From JADJPO01 sp046330955 (GTDB taxonomy: Bacteria; Actinomycetota; Actinomycetes; Actinomycetales; Kineosporiaceae), in contig JAXLRT010000012.1 in the NCBI GenBank assembly GCA_046330955.1, positions 86,899 to 150,898 of the forward strand: a DNA stretch of 64,000 nucleotides. Direction: 5' to 3'. Both the position numbers and the translations under genes were made by a program. Each line of letters starts with the position of its first letter. The stretch's first letter is position 1. The notes beneath the pieces were generated by a model. That model made no database searches. It had not been told where the DNA came from and saw only the letters and a program-made list of their open reading frames with translations. Positions 54,069 to 64,000 of this stretch are shown piece after piece.

Positions 54069-55265
54069 TCAGCTCAACAGGGCGTCGACGAATGCCTCGG
54101 GGTCGAACGGGGCCAGGTCGTCCGGCCCCTCCCCCAGGCCGACCAGCTTCACCGGCACGCCGAGCGCCCGCTGCACCGCGACCACGATGCCGCCCTTGGC
54201 GGTGCCGTCGAGCTTGCTGAGCACGATGCCGGTGATGTCGACCACCTCGGCGAACACCTTGGCCTGCTGCATGCCGTTCTGCCCCGTGGTGGCGTCCAGC
54301 ACCAGCAGCACCTCGTCGACCGGGCCGTGCCGCTCGACCACGCGCTTGATCTTGCCCAGCTCGTCCATCAGGCCGACCTTGTTCTGCAACCGGCCGGCGG
54401 TGTCGATCAGCACGACGTCCGCCTCGACCTCGATGCCCGCCTTGACCGCGTCGAAGGCGACCGCGGCCGGATCGGCGCCCTCGCGCTCGCTGCGAATCGT
54501 CGGGACGCCGACCCGCTCGCCCCAGGTGGTGAGCTGATCGGCGGCAGCGGCCCGGAAGGTGTCGGCCGCCCCCAGCAGCACGTCCTTGTCGTCGGCCACC
54601 AGCACCCGGGCCAGCTTGCCCACGGTGGTGGTCTTGCCGGTGCCGTTGACCCCGACCACCAGCACCACCGCCGGACGGCCCTCACCCTCGGGGCCGTCGA
54701 TGTGCCGCTCGACCGCCAGCGAGCGGTCCATGCTCGGGTCGACCGCGGCGAGCAGTTGCGCCCGCAACATGGCCCGCACCGACTCGACGTCCCGGGTGCC
54801 GAGCACCGCGACGTCCCGCTGCAGGGCCTCGACGATCTCGCCGGCCGGGCCGGCACCGATGTCGGCGAGCAGCAGGGTGTCCTCGACCTCCTCCCAGGTG
54901 GCGGCGTCGATCCGGTCGCGGGTGAGCAGGCCGAGCAGCCCCTGACCGATCGCGCTGTTCGACCGGGCCAGCCGCGCCCGTAGCCGCACCATCCGGCCGC
55001 GCGAGGACTCCGGCCGCTCGATCGTCGGCACCACCGGCGCCGGGGTGGTGACGTCGGGGGCGACATCCACCGGGCCGGCCTGCCGCGGCGGGGCCGGGCG
55101 GTCGAGCACCTCGGTGCCGCCGCCGCCCGTGCCAGTTCCGGTGAACCCACCACCGGACGGCGCACCACCACCACGCCGGCGCGCGCCGACGAACAGCACC
55201 GAACCGACGACGACGAGCAGGAACAGGACGGCGATGCCGATGTACGGCAGCAGGTCGGAGGTCAC
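54069..55265 (-). CDS. ftsY: SRP receptor FtsY
   Basis: 398 aa from GTG at 55265 (4-base overlap with the upstream gene). An N-terminal membrane helix (YIGIAVLFLLVVVGSVLFVG) and a Gly/Pro linker lead into the NG domain: G1 VVLVVGVNGTGKTTTVGKLA, DVLLGAADTFRAAAADQL, G3 VVLIDTAGRLQNKVGLMDEL, G4 GIVLSKLDGTAKGG. The actinobacterial form is membrane-anchored by this helix. Receives SRP-ribosome complexes and hands them to SecYEG. Confidence 0.96.
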   Translation of the reverse strand: MTSDLLPYIGIAVLFLLVVVGSVLFVGARRRGGGAPSGGGFTGTGTGGGGTEVLDRPAPPRQAGPVDVAPDVTTPAPVVPTIERPESSRGRMVRLRARLARSNSAIGQGLLGLLTRDRIDAATWEEVEDTLLLADIGAGPAGEIVEALQRDVAVLGTRDVESVRAMLRAQLLAAVDPSMDRSLAVERHIDGPEGEGRPAVVLVVGVNGTGKTTTVGKLARVLVADDKDVLLGAADTFRAAAADQLTTWGERVGVPTIRSEREGADPAAVAFDAVKAGIEVEADVVLIDTAGRLQNKVGLMDELGKIKRVVERHGPVDEVLLVLDATTGQNGMQQAKVFAEVVDITGIVLSKLDGTAKGGIVVAVQRALGVPVKLVGLGEGPDDLAPFDPEAFVDALLS

Positions 55266-55663
55266 CGGGAGATTGTCTCGGACACTCCGGTCGCCGGTGT
55301 AGCCAGGGGGGAGCTCTGTTGTGCCGGCGGCGTCGGTTTGCTGCGTGCGGCGATGCCGGCGGCGATCTTGCCGGCCACCGGATCCGCGTCGGGCAACTCG
55401 ATGACGACATCATCAGCGGGTTCGACGGCAGGGGCCGCAGCGGCCTCCGGACGCCGATCCCGCACCGAAGAGGCCACCGAGGACGCCGCGGAGCGGGCCT
55501 TCCGAGCGGCCTTGCGTGCGCGGCGCCGAGCGCCACGCGTCAGGCGCTCACCCTCGGGGGTGAGCAACCACGCACCGGCCCTGATGTTCGGCCACGCCAC
55601 GGTGAAGATCACCGAGCACGCCACCCCCAGGACGAACAGCATTCCGATCACGATCGCGAGCAC
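55262..55663 (-). CDS. Small single-pass membrane protein, unknown function
   Basis: 133 aa from GTG at 55663. One N-terminal hydrophobic helix (LAIVIGMLFVLGVACSVIFT), a basic Arg/Lys/Ala stretch (RGARRRARKAARKARSAA) and an acidic-then-Pro-rich tail. The stop overlaps the ftsY start, so the two are translationally coupled. The order smc - small protein - ftsY suggests a membrane-associated role, but I do not recognise the family. Confidence 0.65.
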   Translation of the reverse strand: MLAIVIGMLFVLGVACSVIFTVAWPNIRAGAWLLTPEGERLTRGARRRARKAARKARSAASSVASSVRDRRPEAAAAPAVEPADDVVIELPDADPVAGKIAAGIAARSKPTPPAQQSSPLATPATGVSETISR

Positions 55664-55766
55664 TCATCCAGCCTCCCCCATCCGTCACACCGGCCCCAGC
55701 CGAAACAGCGGATTGTTATCGACCTGACGCCGCAATCCGGAGATTGCTCCCACTCCCGGCCCAGCG

Positions 55767-55787
55767 ATGATCACCCTCGGTGATCAT
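55767..55787 (-). terminator. Hairpin after smc
   Basis: ATGATCACC (55767-55775) and GGTGATCAT (55779-55787) are a perfect 9-bp palindrome with a 3-nt loop, 20 bp past the smc stop. It shares the TGATCACC core with the composite palindromes near 1.4, 1.6 and 6.3 kb. Confidence 0.65.
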
Positions 55788-55806
55788 TCCTGCGTGGTCA
55801 CGCAGC

Positions 55807-58800
55807 TCAGGCGGGCTGGTCCTCACGCAACCGCTGGCTCACCACGGTGGTCACGCCGTCCCCGCGCATCGTCACGCCGTAGAGCGCGTCGGCGATCTCC
55901 ATGGTGCGCTTCTGGTGGGTCACCACGATCAGCTGGCTGGCGGCCCGCAACTCCTCCATCAGCGTGATCAGCCGGCCCAGGTTGGTGTCGTCCAGGGCCG
56001 CCTCGACCTCGTCCATCACGTAGAACGGCGAGGGGCGGGCCTTGAAGATCGCCACGAGCAAGGCGACCGCGGTCAGCGAGCGCTCGCCACCGGACAGCAG
56101 CGACAGCCGCTTGACCTTCTTGCCCGGCGGGCGCGCCTCGACGTCCAGGCCGGTGGCCAGCATGTCGGACGGATCGGTGAGGATCAGCCGGCCCTCACCA
56201 CCCGGGAACAGCCGCGCAAAGACCCCCTCGAACTCGCGGGCGGTGTCATGGAAGGCCTCGGTGAAGACCTGCTCGACGCGCTCGTCGACCTCCTTGACGA
56301 TGTCCAGCAGGTCCTTGCGCGAGGACTTCAGGTCCTCGAGCTGCGTGGTGAGGAACCGGTGGCGTTCCTCCAGTGCGGCGAACTCCTCCAGCGCCAGCGG
56401 GTTGACCGTGCCGAGCAGCGACAGCGCCCGCTCGGCGGCCCGCAGCCGCTTCTCCTGCACGGACCGCACGAACGGCGTCGACTCGCGGCCCTCCTCGGGC
56501 TCGCTCTCGCCCGGGGCCAGCATCGGCGGCGGCACCGGCAGGTGTGGCCCGTACTCCTCGATCAGGATCTCCGGGTCGAGGCCGAGTTCGTCGACGCACC
56601 GCTCGCGCAGGGCATCGATCCGCATCCGGTGCTCGGCGCGGGCGACCTCGTCACGGTGCACCACGTCGGTCAGCCGAGCCAGCTCCTCGGACAGCCCGGC
56701 GACCTGTGCCCGCACCACGCTCAGCTCGGCCTCGAACCGCTGCCGCTCGGCGTCCGCCGCGGCCCGCGCCTGCTCGGCCCGGCGCAACGAGGACTCCAGC
56801 ACGCTCAGCGTGAACTCCGAGGCGACCAGCACGGCCGCAGCGGTGGCGAGCTGACGGCGGCGGCGCTCCTCGCGCGCCACGGCACGGGCCCGCGCCTCGC
56901 GCTCGGCGCGGGCGGCCGCCAGCAGCTGGTCGGCCCGGCCGGCGAGCGCGCGCACCCGCTCCTCGGCGGTGCGCAGTTGCAGCCGAGCCTCCATCTCGGT
57001 GGCCCGGGCGGCCGTGGCCGCGGCGGCCAGGGCGTCCCGCTGCGCGGTCGAGGGCTCCTCGGCGTCGCCCTCGGCGTGTTCCTGGGCCACCCTCAGCCGC
57101 TCCTCGAGCTCGGCCAGGGCATCCCGGTCGGCCCCCAGGGTGACCTGGCCGGCCGCCAACGACGAGCGCAGCCGGTCGGCCTCGGCCCGGGCAGCCCGCG
57201 CGGTCGAGCCGAGCTGGCCGAGCCGTTCGGCCACGGCCGCCAGCCGGGCATCGGAGTCGTGCAGCGCATCGAGAGCGGTCTCGACCCGTTCCTGGGCAGC
57301 GGCGTAGCGCGATTGGGCCGACTGCAGCGCGAAGCGTGCCTGCTCACCGGCGCGCACCGCCGAGGCCACCTGCTCGGCCGCCTCGTCGACCGCGGCCTGC
57401 ACCTCCAGCAACGAGGACGCCGCGGCGCGCGACCCGCCGCGCACGAACGCGGCCGAGACCAGGTCGCCGTGCAGGGTCACCACGGTCAACTCCGGACGGC
57501 GCGCGATCACCTCGCGGGCGACGTCCAGGTCGGGGGCGACCAGCGCGCCGTCCAGCAGCCGATCGAGGGCCGCCGCGAGCGGTTCGGGGGTCGAGAGCAG
57601 GGTGCGCGCCCAGCGGCAGCCGGCCGCCGGGGGCGGCTGGTCCGTCGCGTGCCGCACCGGGCCGGACGCCGCGTGACCGACCAGCACTCCGGCCTGGCCG
57701 CCGTCCTCGGCCTGCAGCAGGCGCACCGCCGACACCGCACCGTCGAGGGAGTCGGTGACCACCGCGTCGGCCGCGGCCCCCAGCGCGGCGGCCACGGCGT
57801 TCTCGTAACCGGGCTGCACCTGAACCAGGGCGGCAACCGACCCCAGCAGGCCCGAGAGCCGGTCCCCCGCCGCCAGCAACGTGCCGGACCCGTCCTTGCG
57901 CTGCAGGCCCAGCTCCAGCGCCTCGCGGCGGGCGGACCAGGTGGCGCGCTCGCGCTCGGCGTCCCGCTCGGCCTGCTTGGCGGCCTCGAGCACCTCGTGC
58001 GCCCGGTGCAACTCCGCTGCAGCGGTTTCGTGTTCGGCGTCCAGGTCGTGCTCGCCGGCCTCGACCCCGGCGACCTGGGTCTCGACGGCGGAGAACTCTT
58101 CGGCGGCGGCGTCCGCCCGGGCCTCGGCCTCGAGGATCTGCGCGCCCAGCCGCTCGGCCTGCTCCTGGGCGGCCTCCAGCCGGCTGCGCCGGGCCGCGAC
58201 CTGACCGGCCAGCCGCGCCAGGCCCTCGCGCCGGTCCGCGGCGGCGCGCAGCACGGCGTTCAGCCGACGTTCCTCCTCGTTCTCGGCCTGCTCTGCCTCG
58301 TGCCGGGCCTCGACGGCCTCGGCCAGGCGCTCGCGGGCGTAGTCGACCTCGACCCCGAGGGCGGCCTCCTGCTCACCGATGGCCTCGGCCTGGGCCTCGA
58401 GTTCCTCCGGATCGCGGCCGGGGGTGCGTTCGGGGGCCTCCTCGCCCAGCAGCCGTTGCCGGTCCGCAGCCATCGAGGCGGTGCCGCGCACCCGTTCGCG
58501 CAGGCTGGACAGCCGGTACCAGGTCTCCTGCGCGCGCGCGAGCCGCGGCGCGGCCTCGGCGGCGTCCTGCTCGAGGTCGGCCAATCGCCGTCGGCCCTCG
58601 GTCAGCTCGACCTCGACCTCCTCGCGACGCACCCGCAGCGCGTTCTCGTCGGCCACCTCTTGTTCGAGGGCGCCCGTCAGCTGCACCAGGTCGTCGGCCA
58701 GCAGCCGGGCCCGGGCATCGCGCAGGTCGGCCTGCACCACCGCCGCCCGCCGGGCCACCTCGGCCTGGCGTCCCAGCGGCTTGAGCTGGCGGCGGATCTC

Positions 58801-59388
58801 GGAGGTCAGGTCGCCGAGCCGGGTCAGGTTGGCGCCCATCGCGTCGAGCTTGCGCAGCGCCTTCTCCTTGCGCTTGCGGTGCTTGAGTACCCCGGCGGCC
58901 TCCTCGATGAAGCCGCGGCGCTCCTCGGGGGTGGCGTGCAGCACGGCGTCCAGCTGGCCCTGCCCGACGATCACGTGCATCTCGCGCCCGATGCCCGAGT
59001 CGGACAGCAACTCCTGGACGTCGAGCAGCCGGCAGGTGCTGCCGTTGATCGCGTACTCGCTGCCCCCGGAGCGGAACATGGTCCGCGAGATGGTGACCTC
59101 GGTGTAGTCGATCGGCAGCGCGCCGTCGGTGTTGTCGATGGTCAGGCTCACCTCGGCGCGGCCCAGCGGCGGGCGACCGGAGGTGCCGGCGAAGATGACG
59201 TCCTCCATCTTGCCGCCGCGCAGGCTCTTGGCACCCTGCTCGCCCATGACCCAGGCCAGGGCGTCGACGACGTTGGACTTGCCCGAGCCGTTGGGGCCGA
59301 CGACGCAGGTGATCCCCGGCTCGAAGCGCAACGTGGTCGCCGAGGCGAAGGACTTGAAGCCCCGCAGGGTCATGCTCTTGAGGTGCAC
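55807..59388 (-). CDS. smc: Chromosome segregation ATPase SMC
   Basis: 1193 aa from ATG at 59388, normal length. MHLKSMTLRGFKSFASATTL then Walker A ITCVVGPNGSGKSNVVDALA; long coiled coil; hinge near residues 510-670 (AALVQVQPGYENAVAAALGA to a Gly-rich turn); second coiled coil; signature LSLLSGGERSLTAVALLVAI and Walker B PFYVMDEVEAALDDTNLGRL. Forms the bacterial condensin with ScpA/ScpB, which are not in this window. It is upstream of the ftsY unit on the same strand. Confidence 0.97.
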   Translation of the reverse strand: MHLKSMTLRGFKSFASATTLRFEPGITCVVGPNGSGKSNVVDALAWVMGEQGAKSLRGGKMEDVIFAGTSGRPPLGRAEVSLTIDNTDGALPIDYTEVTISRTMFRSGGSEYAINGSTCRLLDVQELLSDSGIGREMHVIVGQGQLDAVLHATPEERRGFIEEAAGVLKHRKRKEKALRKLDAMGANLTRLGDLTSEIRRQLKPLGRQAEVARRAAVVQADLRDARARLLADDLVQLTGALEQEVADENALRVRREEVEVELTEGRRRLADLEQDAAEAAPRLARAQETWYRLSSLRERVRGTASMAADRQRLLGEEAPERTPGRDPEELEAQAEAIGEQEAALGVEVDYARERLAEAVEARHEAEQAENEEERRLNAVLRAAADRREGLARLAGQVAARRSRLEAAQEQAERLGAQILEAEARADAAAEEFSAVETQVAGVEAGEHDLDAEHETAAAELHRAHEVLEAAKQAERDAERERATWSARREALELGLQRKDGSGTLLAAGDRLSGLLGSVAALVQVQPGYENAVAAALGAAADAVVTDSLDGAVSAVRLLQAEDGGQAGVLVGHAASGPVRHATDQPPPAAGCRWARTLLSTPEPLAAALDRLLDGALVAPDLDVAREVIARRPELTVVTLHGDLVSAAFVRGGSRAAASSLLEVQAAVDEAAEQVASAVRAGEQARFALQSAQSRYAAAQERVETALDALHDSDARLAAVAERLGQLGSTARAARAEADRLRSSLAAGQVTLGADRDALAELEERLRVAQEHAEGDAEEPSTAQRDALAAAATAARATEMEARLQLRTAEERVRALAGRADQLLAAARAEREARARAVAREERRRRQLATAAAVLVASEFTLSVLESSLRRAEQARAAADAERQRFEAELSVVRAQVAGLSEELARLTDVVHRDEVARAEHRMRIDALRERCVDELGLDPEILIEEYGPHLPVPPPMLAPGESEPEEGRESTPFVRSVQEKRLRAAERALSLLGTVNPLALEEFAALEERHRFLTTQLEDLKSSRKDLLDIVKEVDERVEQVFTEAFHDTAREFEGVFARLFPGGEGRLILTDPSDMLATGLDVEARPPGKKVKRLSLLSGGERSLTAVALLVAIFKARPSPFYVMDEVEAALDDTNLGRLITLMEELRAASQLIVVTHQKRTMEIADALYGVTMRGDGVTTVVSQRLREDQPA

Positions 59389-59452
59389 AGGCTCCTGCCC
59401 GGTGGGTGCGGCTGACGCGGGGAAGGCCCCGCCAGCCTACCCGCCGGGCGGA

Positions 59453-59797
59453 TCAGCCTTCGACGAAACCCGTCGGCAGCTCCCCCGGCCAGGCCCAGGT
59501 CGCGCTCACGGTGTTCACATGACCGGGGCGGCGGTAGTACGAACGGGGGGCATTCGGCGGCACCGGCGGCGCGGGCTGAACCGAGAGCAGGGCCAGCAAC
59601 TGCTCGCATGCCGCCCGGCGGCCGACGGCGATGACCTCGACGGATCCGTCGTCCCGGTTGGTCGCGCTACCGACCAGGCCGAGCTCGAGCGCCCGGGATC
59701 GGGTCCACCAGCGGAAGCCGACGCCCTGCACCCGACCTCGGACGACGGCTGTGAGCCGCACCACGACGTCGGGGGCATCAGTCGGGCCACTGATCAC
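59453..59797 (-). CDS. acyP: Acylphosphatase
   Basis: 114 aa from GTG at 59797. Core motif VVRGRVQGVGFRWWTRSRAL supplies the phosphate cradle and catalytic Arg; LVGSATNRDDGSVEVIAVGR supplies the catalytic Asn. The last 35 residues extend the usual 90-100 aa fold. Hydrolyses carboxyl phosphates such as acetyl phosphate or carbamoyl phosphate. 64 bp upstream of smc, the common actinobacterial neighbour. Divergent from cydA. Confidence 0.9.
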   Translation of the reverse strand: MISGPTDAPDVVVRLTAVVRGRVQGVGFRWWTRSRALELGLVGSATNRDDGSVEVIAVGRRAACEQLLALLSVQPAPPVPPNAPRSYYRRPGHVNTVSATWAWPGELPTGFVEG

Positions 59798-59811
59798 CCG
59801 ACAACCCTAGT

Positions 59812-59879
59812 TGACGATCGTCACAACCTGGATCTGTCCAGTCATCGGATGACTGGCTCTAGGATACCCCCAGGGGTAT
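59812..59879 (+). promoter_or_regulatory. Three palindromes in the acyP-cydA divergent promoter
   Basis: TGACGATCGTCA (59812-59823, perfect), CCAGTCATCGGATGACTGG (59838-59856, perfect 9-bp arms) and ATACCCCCAGGGGTAT (59864-59879, perfect 7-bp arms). The last resembles the C/G-tract operators bound by CsoR/RcnR-family metal repressors. All lie within 111 bp, the final one 29 bp before the cydA start. Confidence 0.6.
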
Positions 59880-59908
59880 ACGACTCGGCACGACGCAAGG
59901 GAGCCCTG

Positions 59909-61366
59909 GTGGACCCGCTCGACCTGGCGCGGTGGCAGTTCGGCATCACGACCGTCTACCACTTCATCTTCGTCCCGTTGACCATCGGGCTCGCCCCGCT
60001 GGTCGCCGTCATGCAGACCGCGTGGTACCGCACCGGCCACGACCACTGGCTGCGCCTGACGAAGTTCTTCGGCAAGCTTTTCCTCATCAACTTCGCCATG
60101 GGCGTGGTGACCGGCATCGTGCAGGAGTTCCAGTTCGGCATGAACTGGAGCCGCTACGCCGAGTTCGTCGGCGATGTCTTCGGCGCCCCGCTCGCGATGG
60201 AGGCGCTGCTGGCGTTCTTCCTGGAGTCGACGTTCCTGGGCGCCTGGATCTTCGGCTGGGACAAGCTCTCGCGCCGGGCTCACCTCGCCACGATCTGGCT
60301 CGCCGCCATCGGCGTGAACCTCTCGGCGTACTTCATCATCGCCGCGAACTCGTTCATGCAGCACCCGGTCGGCGTGATCTTCAACCCGCAGACCCACCGG
60401 GCCGAGCTCGACAGCATCTGGACGGTGCTGACCAACCCCACGACGCTGGCCGCCTTCCCCCACACCGTCACCGGCGCCTTCGTCACCGCGGCCACCTTCG
60501 TCGCCGGCATCGCCGGCTGGTGGACGGTGCGCCAGGTGCGCGCCGGACGCCGCGAGGAGGCCGCGGTCTACCGCCCGGCACTGCGCCTCGGCCTGATCAC
60601 CCTGGTCATCTCGGGCGCCCTGGTCGCCCTCACCGGCGACGCCCAGGCCAAGATGATGTTCGAGCAGCAACCGATGAAGATGGCGGCCGCCGAGGCCCTG
60701 TGCGAGACCGAGCAGGGCGCCGGCTTCAGCATCTTCGCCGTCGGCGACGTGGCCAACCGGTGCGACGTCCGCACCCTGACCGTGCCGGGCCTGGCCTCGT
60801 TCCTGGCCACCGGCGACACCTCCGCCACGCTCACCGGCGTCAACGACCTGCAGCAGCGCTACCAGGAGGTCTACGGCCCCGGCGACTACACCCCCACGCT
60901 CGCCGTCACCTACTGGTCGTTCCGGCTGATGATGGGCTTCGGGGCCTTCAGCGCCGTGCTGGCCCTGGTGGGCCTGTGGCTGACCCGGCGCGGCGCGATC
61001 CCGGCGTCCGCCCGGTTCGGCCGGCTGGCGCTCGCTGTTCTGCCGATGCCGTTCCTGGCCAACCTGACCGGCTGGGTGTTCACCGAGATGGGCCGCCAGC
61101 CCTGGATCGTGGCGCCCAACCCCACCGGCGACCCGCAGGTCCGGATGCTCACCGCGCAGGGCGTCTCGCCGATCGTCGACACCCCGTCGGTGCTGGTCTC
61201 GTTGACCGTGTTCACGCTGCTGTACGGCGGCCTGGCCGTGGTCTGGTTCGGCCTGATGCGCCGCTACGCCGCCGCCGGTGCGCCGGTCGTGCACCACGCC
61301 GGCCCGGACGACCCGGACGGACCGGGCGGGTCCGCGGACGACGCGCCACTCACCTTCGCCTACTGA
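59909..61366 (+). CDS. cydA: Cytochrome bd oxidase subunit I
   Basis: 485 aa from GTG at 59909, AAGGGAG about 6 bp upstream; the frame is open far upstream only as antisense to acyP and smc. Heme ligands and motifs: His18 in VYHFIFVPLTIGLAPLV, FGMNWSRYAEFVGDVFGAPL, EALLAFFLESTFLGAWIFGW, TEMGRQPWIVAP. The quinol loop is of the short type. With CydB it oxidises quinol and reduces O2 with high affinity, without pumping protons and without copper. Confidence 0.97.
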   Translation: MDPLDLARWQFGITTVYHFIFVPLTIGLAPLVAVMQTAWYRTGHDHWLRLTKFFGKLFLINFAMGVVTGIVQEFQFGMNWSRYAEFVGDVFGAPLAMEALLAFFLESTFLGAWIFGWDKLSRRAHLATIWLAAIGVNLSAYFIIAANSFMQHPVGVIFNPQTHRAELDSIWTVLTNPTTLAAFPHTVTGAFVTAATFVAGIAGWWTVRQVRAGRREEAAVYRPALRLGLITLVISGALVALTGDAQAKMMFEQQPMKMAAAEALCETEQGAGFSIFAVGDVANRCDVRTLTVPGLASFLATGDTSATLTGVNDLQQRYQEVYGPGDYTPTLAVTYWSFRLMMGFGAFSAVLALVGLWLTRRGAIPASARFGRLALAVLPMPFLANLTGWVFTEMGRQPWIVAPNPTGDPQVRMLTAQGVSPIVDTPSVLVSLTVFTLLYGGLAVVWFGLMRRYAAAGAPVVHHAGPDDPDGPGGSADDAPLTFAY

Positions 61367-61406
61367 CGCCCACCCAGCCACCGAATCGCGTTCGAGGAGT
61401 CTCGTC

Positions 61407-62446
<1,040 letters not shown>

Positions 62447-62447
<1 letters not shown>

Positions 62448-64000
62448 TGCGTCCCCTCGATCCGCGGCTGCTGCGCCATGCCCGGGCGAGCCGGCGGTAC
62501 GTGGCGCTGACCGCCGTCCTCGGGTTCGCCGGCGCCGTGGCCGTGGTGGGGCAGGCGCTGCTGCTCGCCCACGCGATCGGGGCCGGGTTCTCGCGGGGGG
62601 CGCGACCGGGTGAGCTGATGGCGCCGCTGGCCGGCCTGGCCGGCGCGGTGCTGGCCCGGGCCGTGCTGGGCGGCCTGCAGGAGCGGTTCGCCCACCGGGC
62701 CGCCGTGCGGGTGATCGCCGAGCTGCGCGCCGCCGCCCTGAGGCGGGTCGGTGACGGCGGGTCCGCTCACGACCCGGCCGCCACGACCACGCTGCTGACG
62801 CGCGGCCTGGACGGGCTCGACGGGTACCTCACCCGGTACCTGCCCCAGCTGCTGCTCGCCCTGACGGTCACGCCGACCGTGCTGGCCGTGATCACCTGGC
62901 TGGACCCGTGGTCGGGGCTGGCCGTGATCGTCACCCTGCCGTTGATCCCGGTGTTCATGGCCCTGATCGGCTGGACCACGGCGGCCCGGTCCGCCCAGCG
63001 ACTGCGCACCATGCAGCGACTGGGCGCCCAGGTGCTCGATCTGGTGGCCGGCCTGCCCACGCTGCGGGCGCTCGGCCGGGCGCGCGCGCAGGCGGCACAG
63101 GTGCGTGCCGCCGGGGAGTCCTACCGGCGAGCCACCCTCGCCACGTTGCGGCTGGCCTTCACCTCGGCACTGGTGCTGGAGGGGCTGGCCACGCTGTCGG
63201 TGGCCCTGGTGGCCGTGGGCATCGGGCTGCGGCTGGTGTTCGGCGAGCTCGACCTGACCACGGGCCTGGCCGTGCTGATCCTGGCCCCCGAGGTCTACCT
63301 GCCGCTGCGGCTGGTCGGGTTGCACTATCACGCCGCCGCGGACGGCCTGGCGGCCGCCGAGCAGGTGCTCGACCTGCTGGATTCGCCGGTTCCACCATCG
63401 ATGTCGCGTCCGGCGCCGGAACTGCGCCAGGCCACCGTGGTGTTCCGGGGAGTCTCGGTCGATCGGCGCGAACGCCAGGCCCCGCACGAGCTCTGCCTCG
63501 ACCTGTCCCCGGGTGAGGTGGTCGCCCTCGTCGGTGCCAACGGATCGGGCAAGTCCACCGCCGTCGAGGTGCTGTTGGGCCTGCGCGCGCCGGACGCCGG
63601 GCAGGTGCTGGTGCGTGAGGTGCACCCCGACCGCGACGACAATGGTCGCGTCGAGATGGCCCTGGGTGACCTCGACCTCGCCTCGTGGCACCGCCAGATC
63701 GCCTGGGTACCGCAGCAGCCCGTGGTGGTGCCGGCCACGATCGAGCAGAACCTGTGGCTCGAGGCCACGGTCACCCCCCACACCGACAGCACGGAGAGCG
63801 CAGACAGCACCGGTAGCACAGACAGCACCGGCAGCACGGCAGCTCGCGATGCCGCGGCAGCGCTGACCGGCCTGGACACCGTGGTGGCCTCGCTGCCGGA
63901 TGGCTGGCAGACCCGGATCGGGCACGGTGGGCACGGCCTGTCCGCCGGGCAGCGTCAACTGCTGGGGCTCACCCGAGCTGCGCTGCATCGCGCGGCCGCG
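62447..64000 (+). CDS. cydD: CydD-type ABC exporter for cytochrome bd assembly (3' partial)
   Basis: ATG at 62447 overlaps the cydB stop (TGATG); 518 codons are in the window. Residues 1-310 form the six-helix transmembrane domain (VALTAVLGFAGAVAVVGQAL, LIPVFMALIGWTTAARSAQR). The ATPase begins near 325: Walker A ALVGANGSGKSTAVEVLLGL, Q-loop IAWVPQQPVVVPATIEQNLW, signature HGLSAGQRQLLGLTRAAL. Walker B lies past the edge. A Ser/Thr/Asp/Gly-rich insertion (about 445-465) sits between the Q-loop and the signature. CydDC exports thiols/affects heme handling and is needed to mature cytochrome bd; cydC or a fusion should follow. Confidence 0.93.

Noticed and set aside
55780..59415. 1211-codon plus-strand frame opposite smc
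   Set aside because: Low-complexity Gly/Arg/Leu text is the mirror of a GC-rich SMC gene; no domain, and smc is unmistakable.

Overview
The window is a 64 kb piece of a chromosome from a very GC-rich actinobacterium (roughly 70 % GC, judged by eye). The evidence is frequent GTG starts, GTGA/ATGA stop-start overlaps, a WhiG-type sigma factor, DUF2469, a DivIVA-repeat protein, a DUF222/HNH gene with a mycobacterial-type SOS box, and the order smc-ftsY-amt-glnK-glnD-ffh-rpsP. An order or genus cannot be fixed from the sequence alone. No tRNA, rRNA, CRISPR array, transposase or phage gene was seen.

Layout. 1-11.3 kb: an amine/amino-acid catabolic island with an APC permease, two aldehyde dehydrogenases, two FAD amine-oxidase-like proteins, a class III aminotransferase, an MFS exporter and a divergent Lrp/AsnC regulator. 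11.5-20.3 kb: a mixed segment with an SOS-controlled DUF222/HNH gene (frameshifted), beta-carbonic anhydrase, a secreted peptidoglycan-binding hydrolase, a CAX-type cation antiporter, a CDP-alcohol phosphatidyltransferase and propionyl-CoA synthetase. 20.5-28.5 kb: the translation/lipid cluster rpsB-tsf-pyrH-frr-cdsA-rlmN-DivIVA plus a class I aminotransferase; nearly every gene here has one or more frame breaks, most simply read as consensus errors because several genes are essential. 28.6-45 kb: M23 peptidase, whiG, xerC, dprA, comM, yraN, DUF2469, two crcB, rnhB, two lepB, rplS, trmD, rimM, a KH protein and rpsP, then a polytopic membrane protein and an amidohydrolase. 45-54 kb: a DUF559-type gene between two palindromes, ffh, a secreted C-type-lectin-like protein, and the nitrogen module amt-glnK-glnD. 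54-64 kb: ftsY, a small membrane protein, smc, acylphosphatase, and the cytochrome bd operon cydA-cydB-cydD running off the right edge.

How the parts fit. Most genes from 18 to 59.8 kb are on the minus strand and make tightly packed housekeeping operons for protein synthesis, export (ffh, ftsY, lepB x2), chromosome segregation (smc, xerC), DNA uptake/processing (dprA, comM) and nitrogen sensing. Convergent gene ends usually carry a strong inverted repeat. Points of most interest are a family of composite palindromes in the first 6.4 kb, a 60-bp repeat upstream of both the M23 peptidase and yraN, a cluster of three palindromes in the cydA promoter (one CsoR-operator-like), GlnR-like boxes before amt, two nearly identical palindromes framing the DUF559 gene, and the block of frame breaks at 20.5-28.3 kb.
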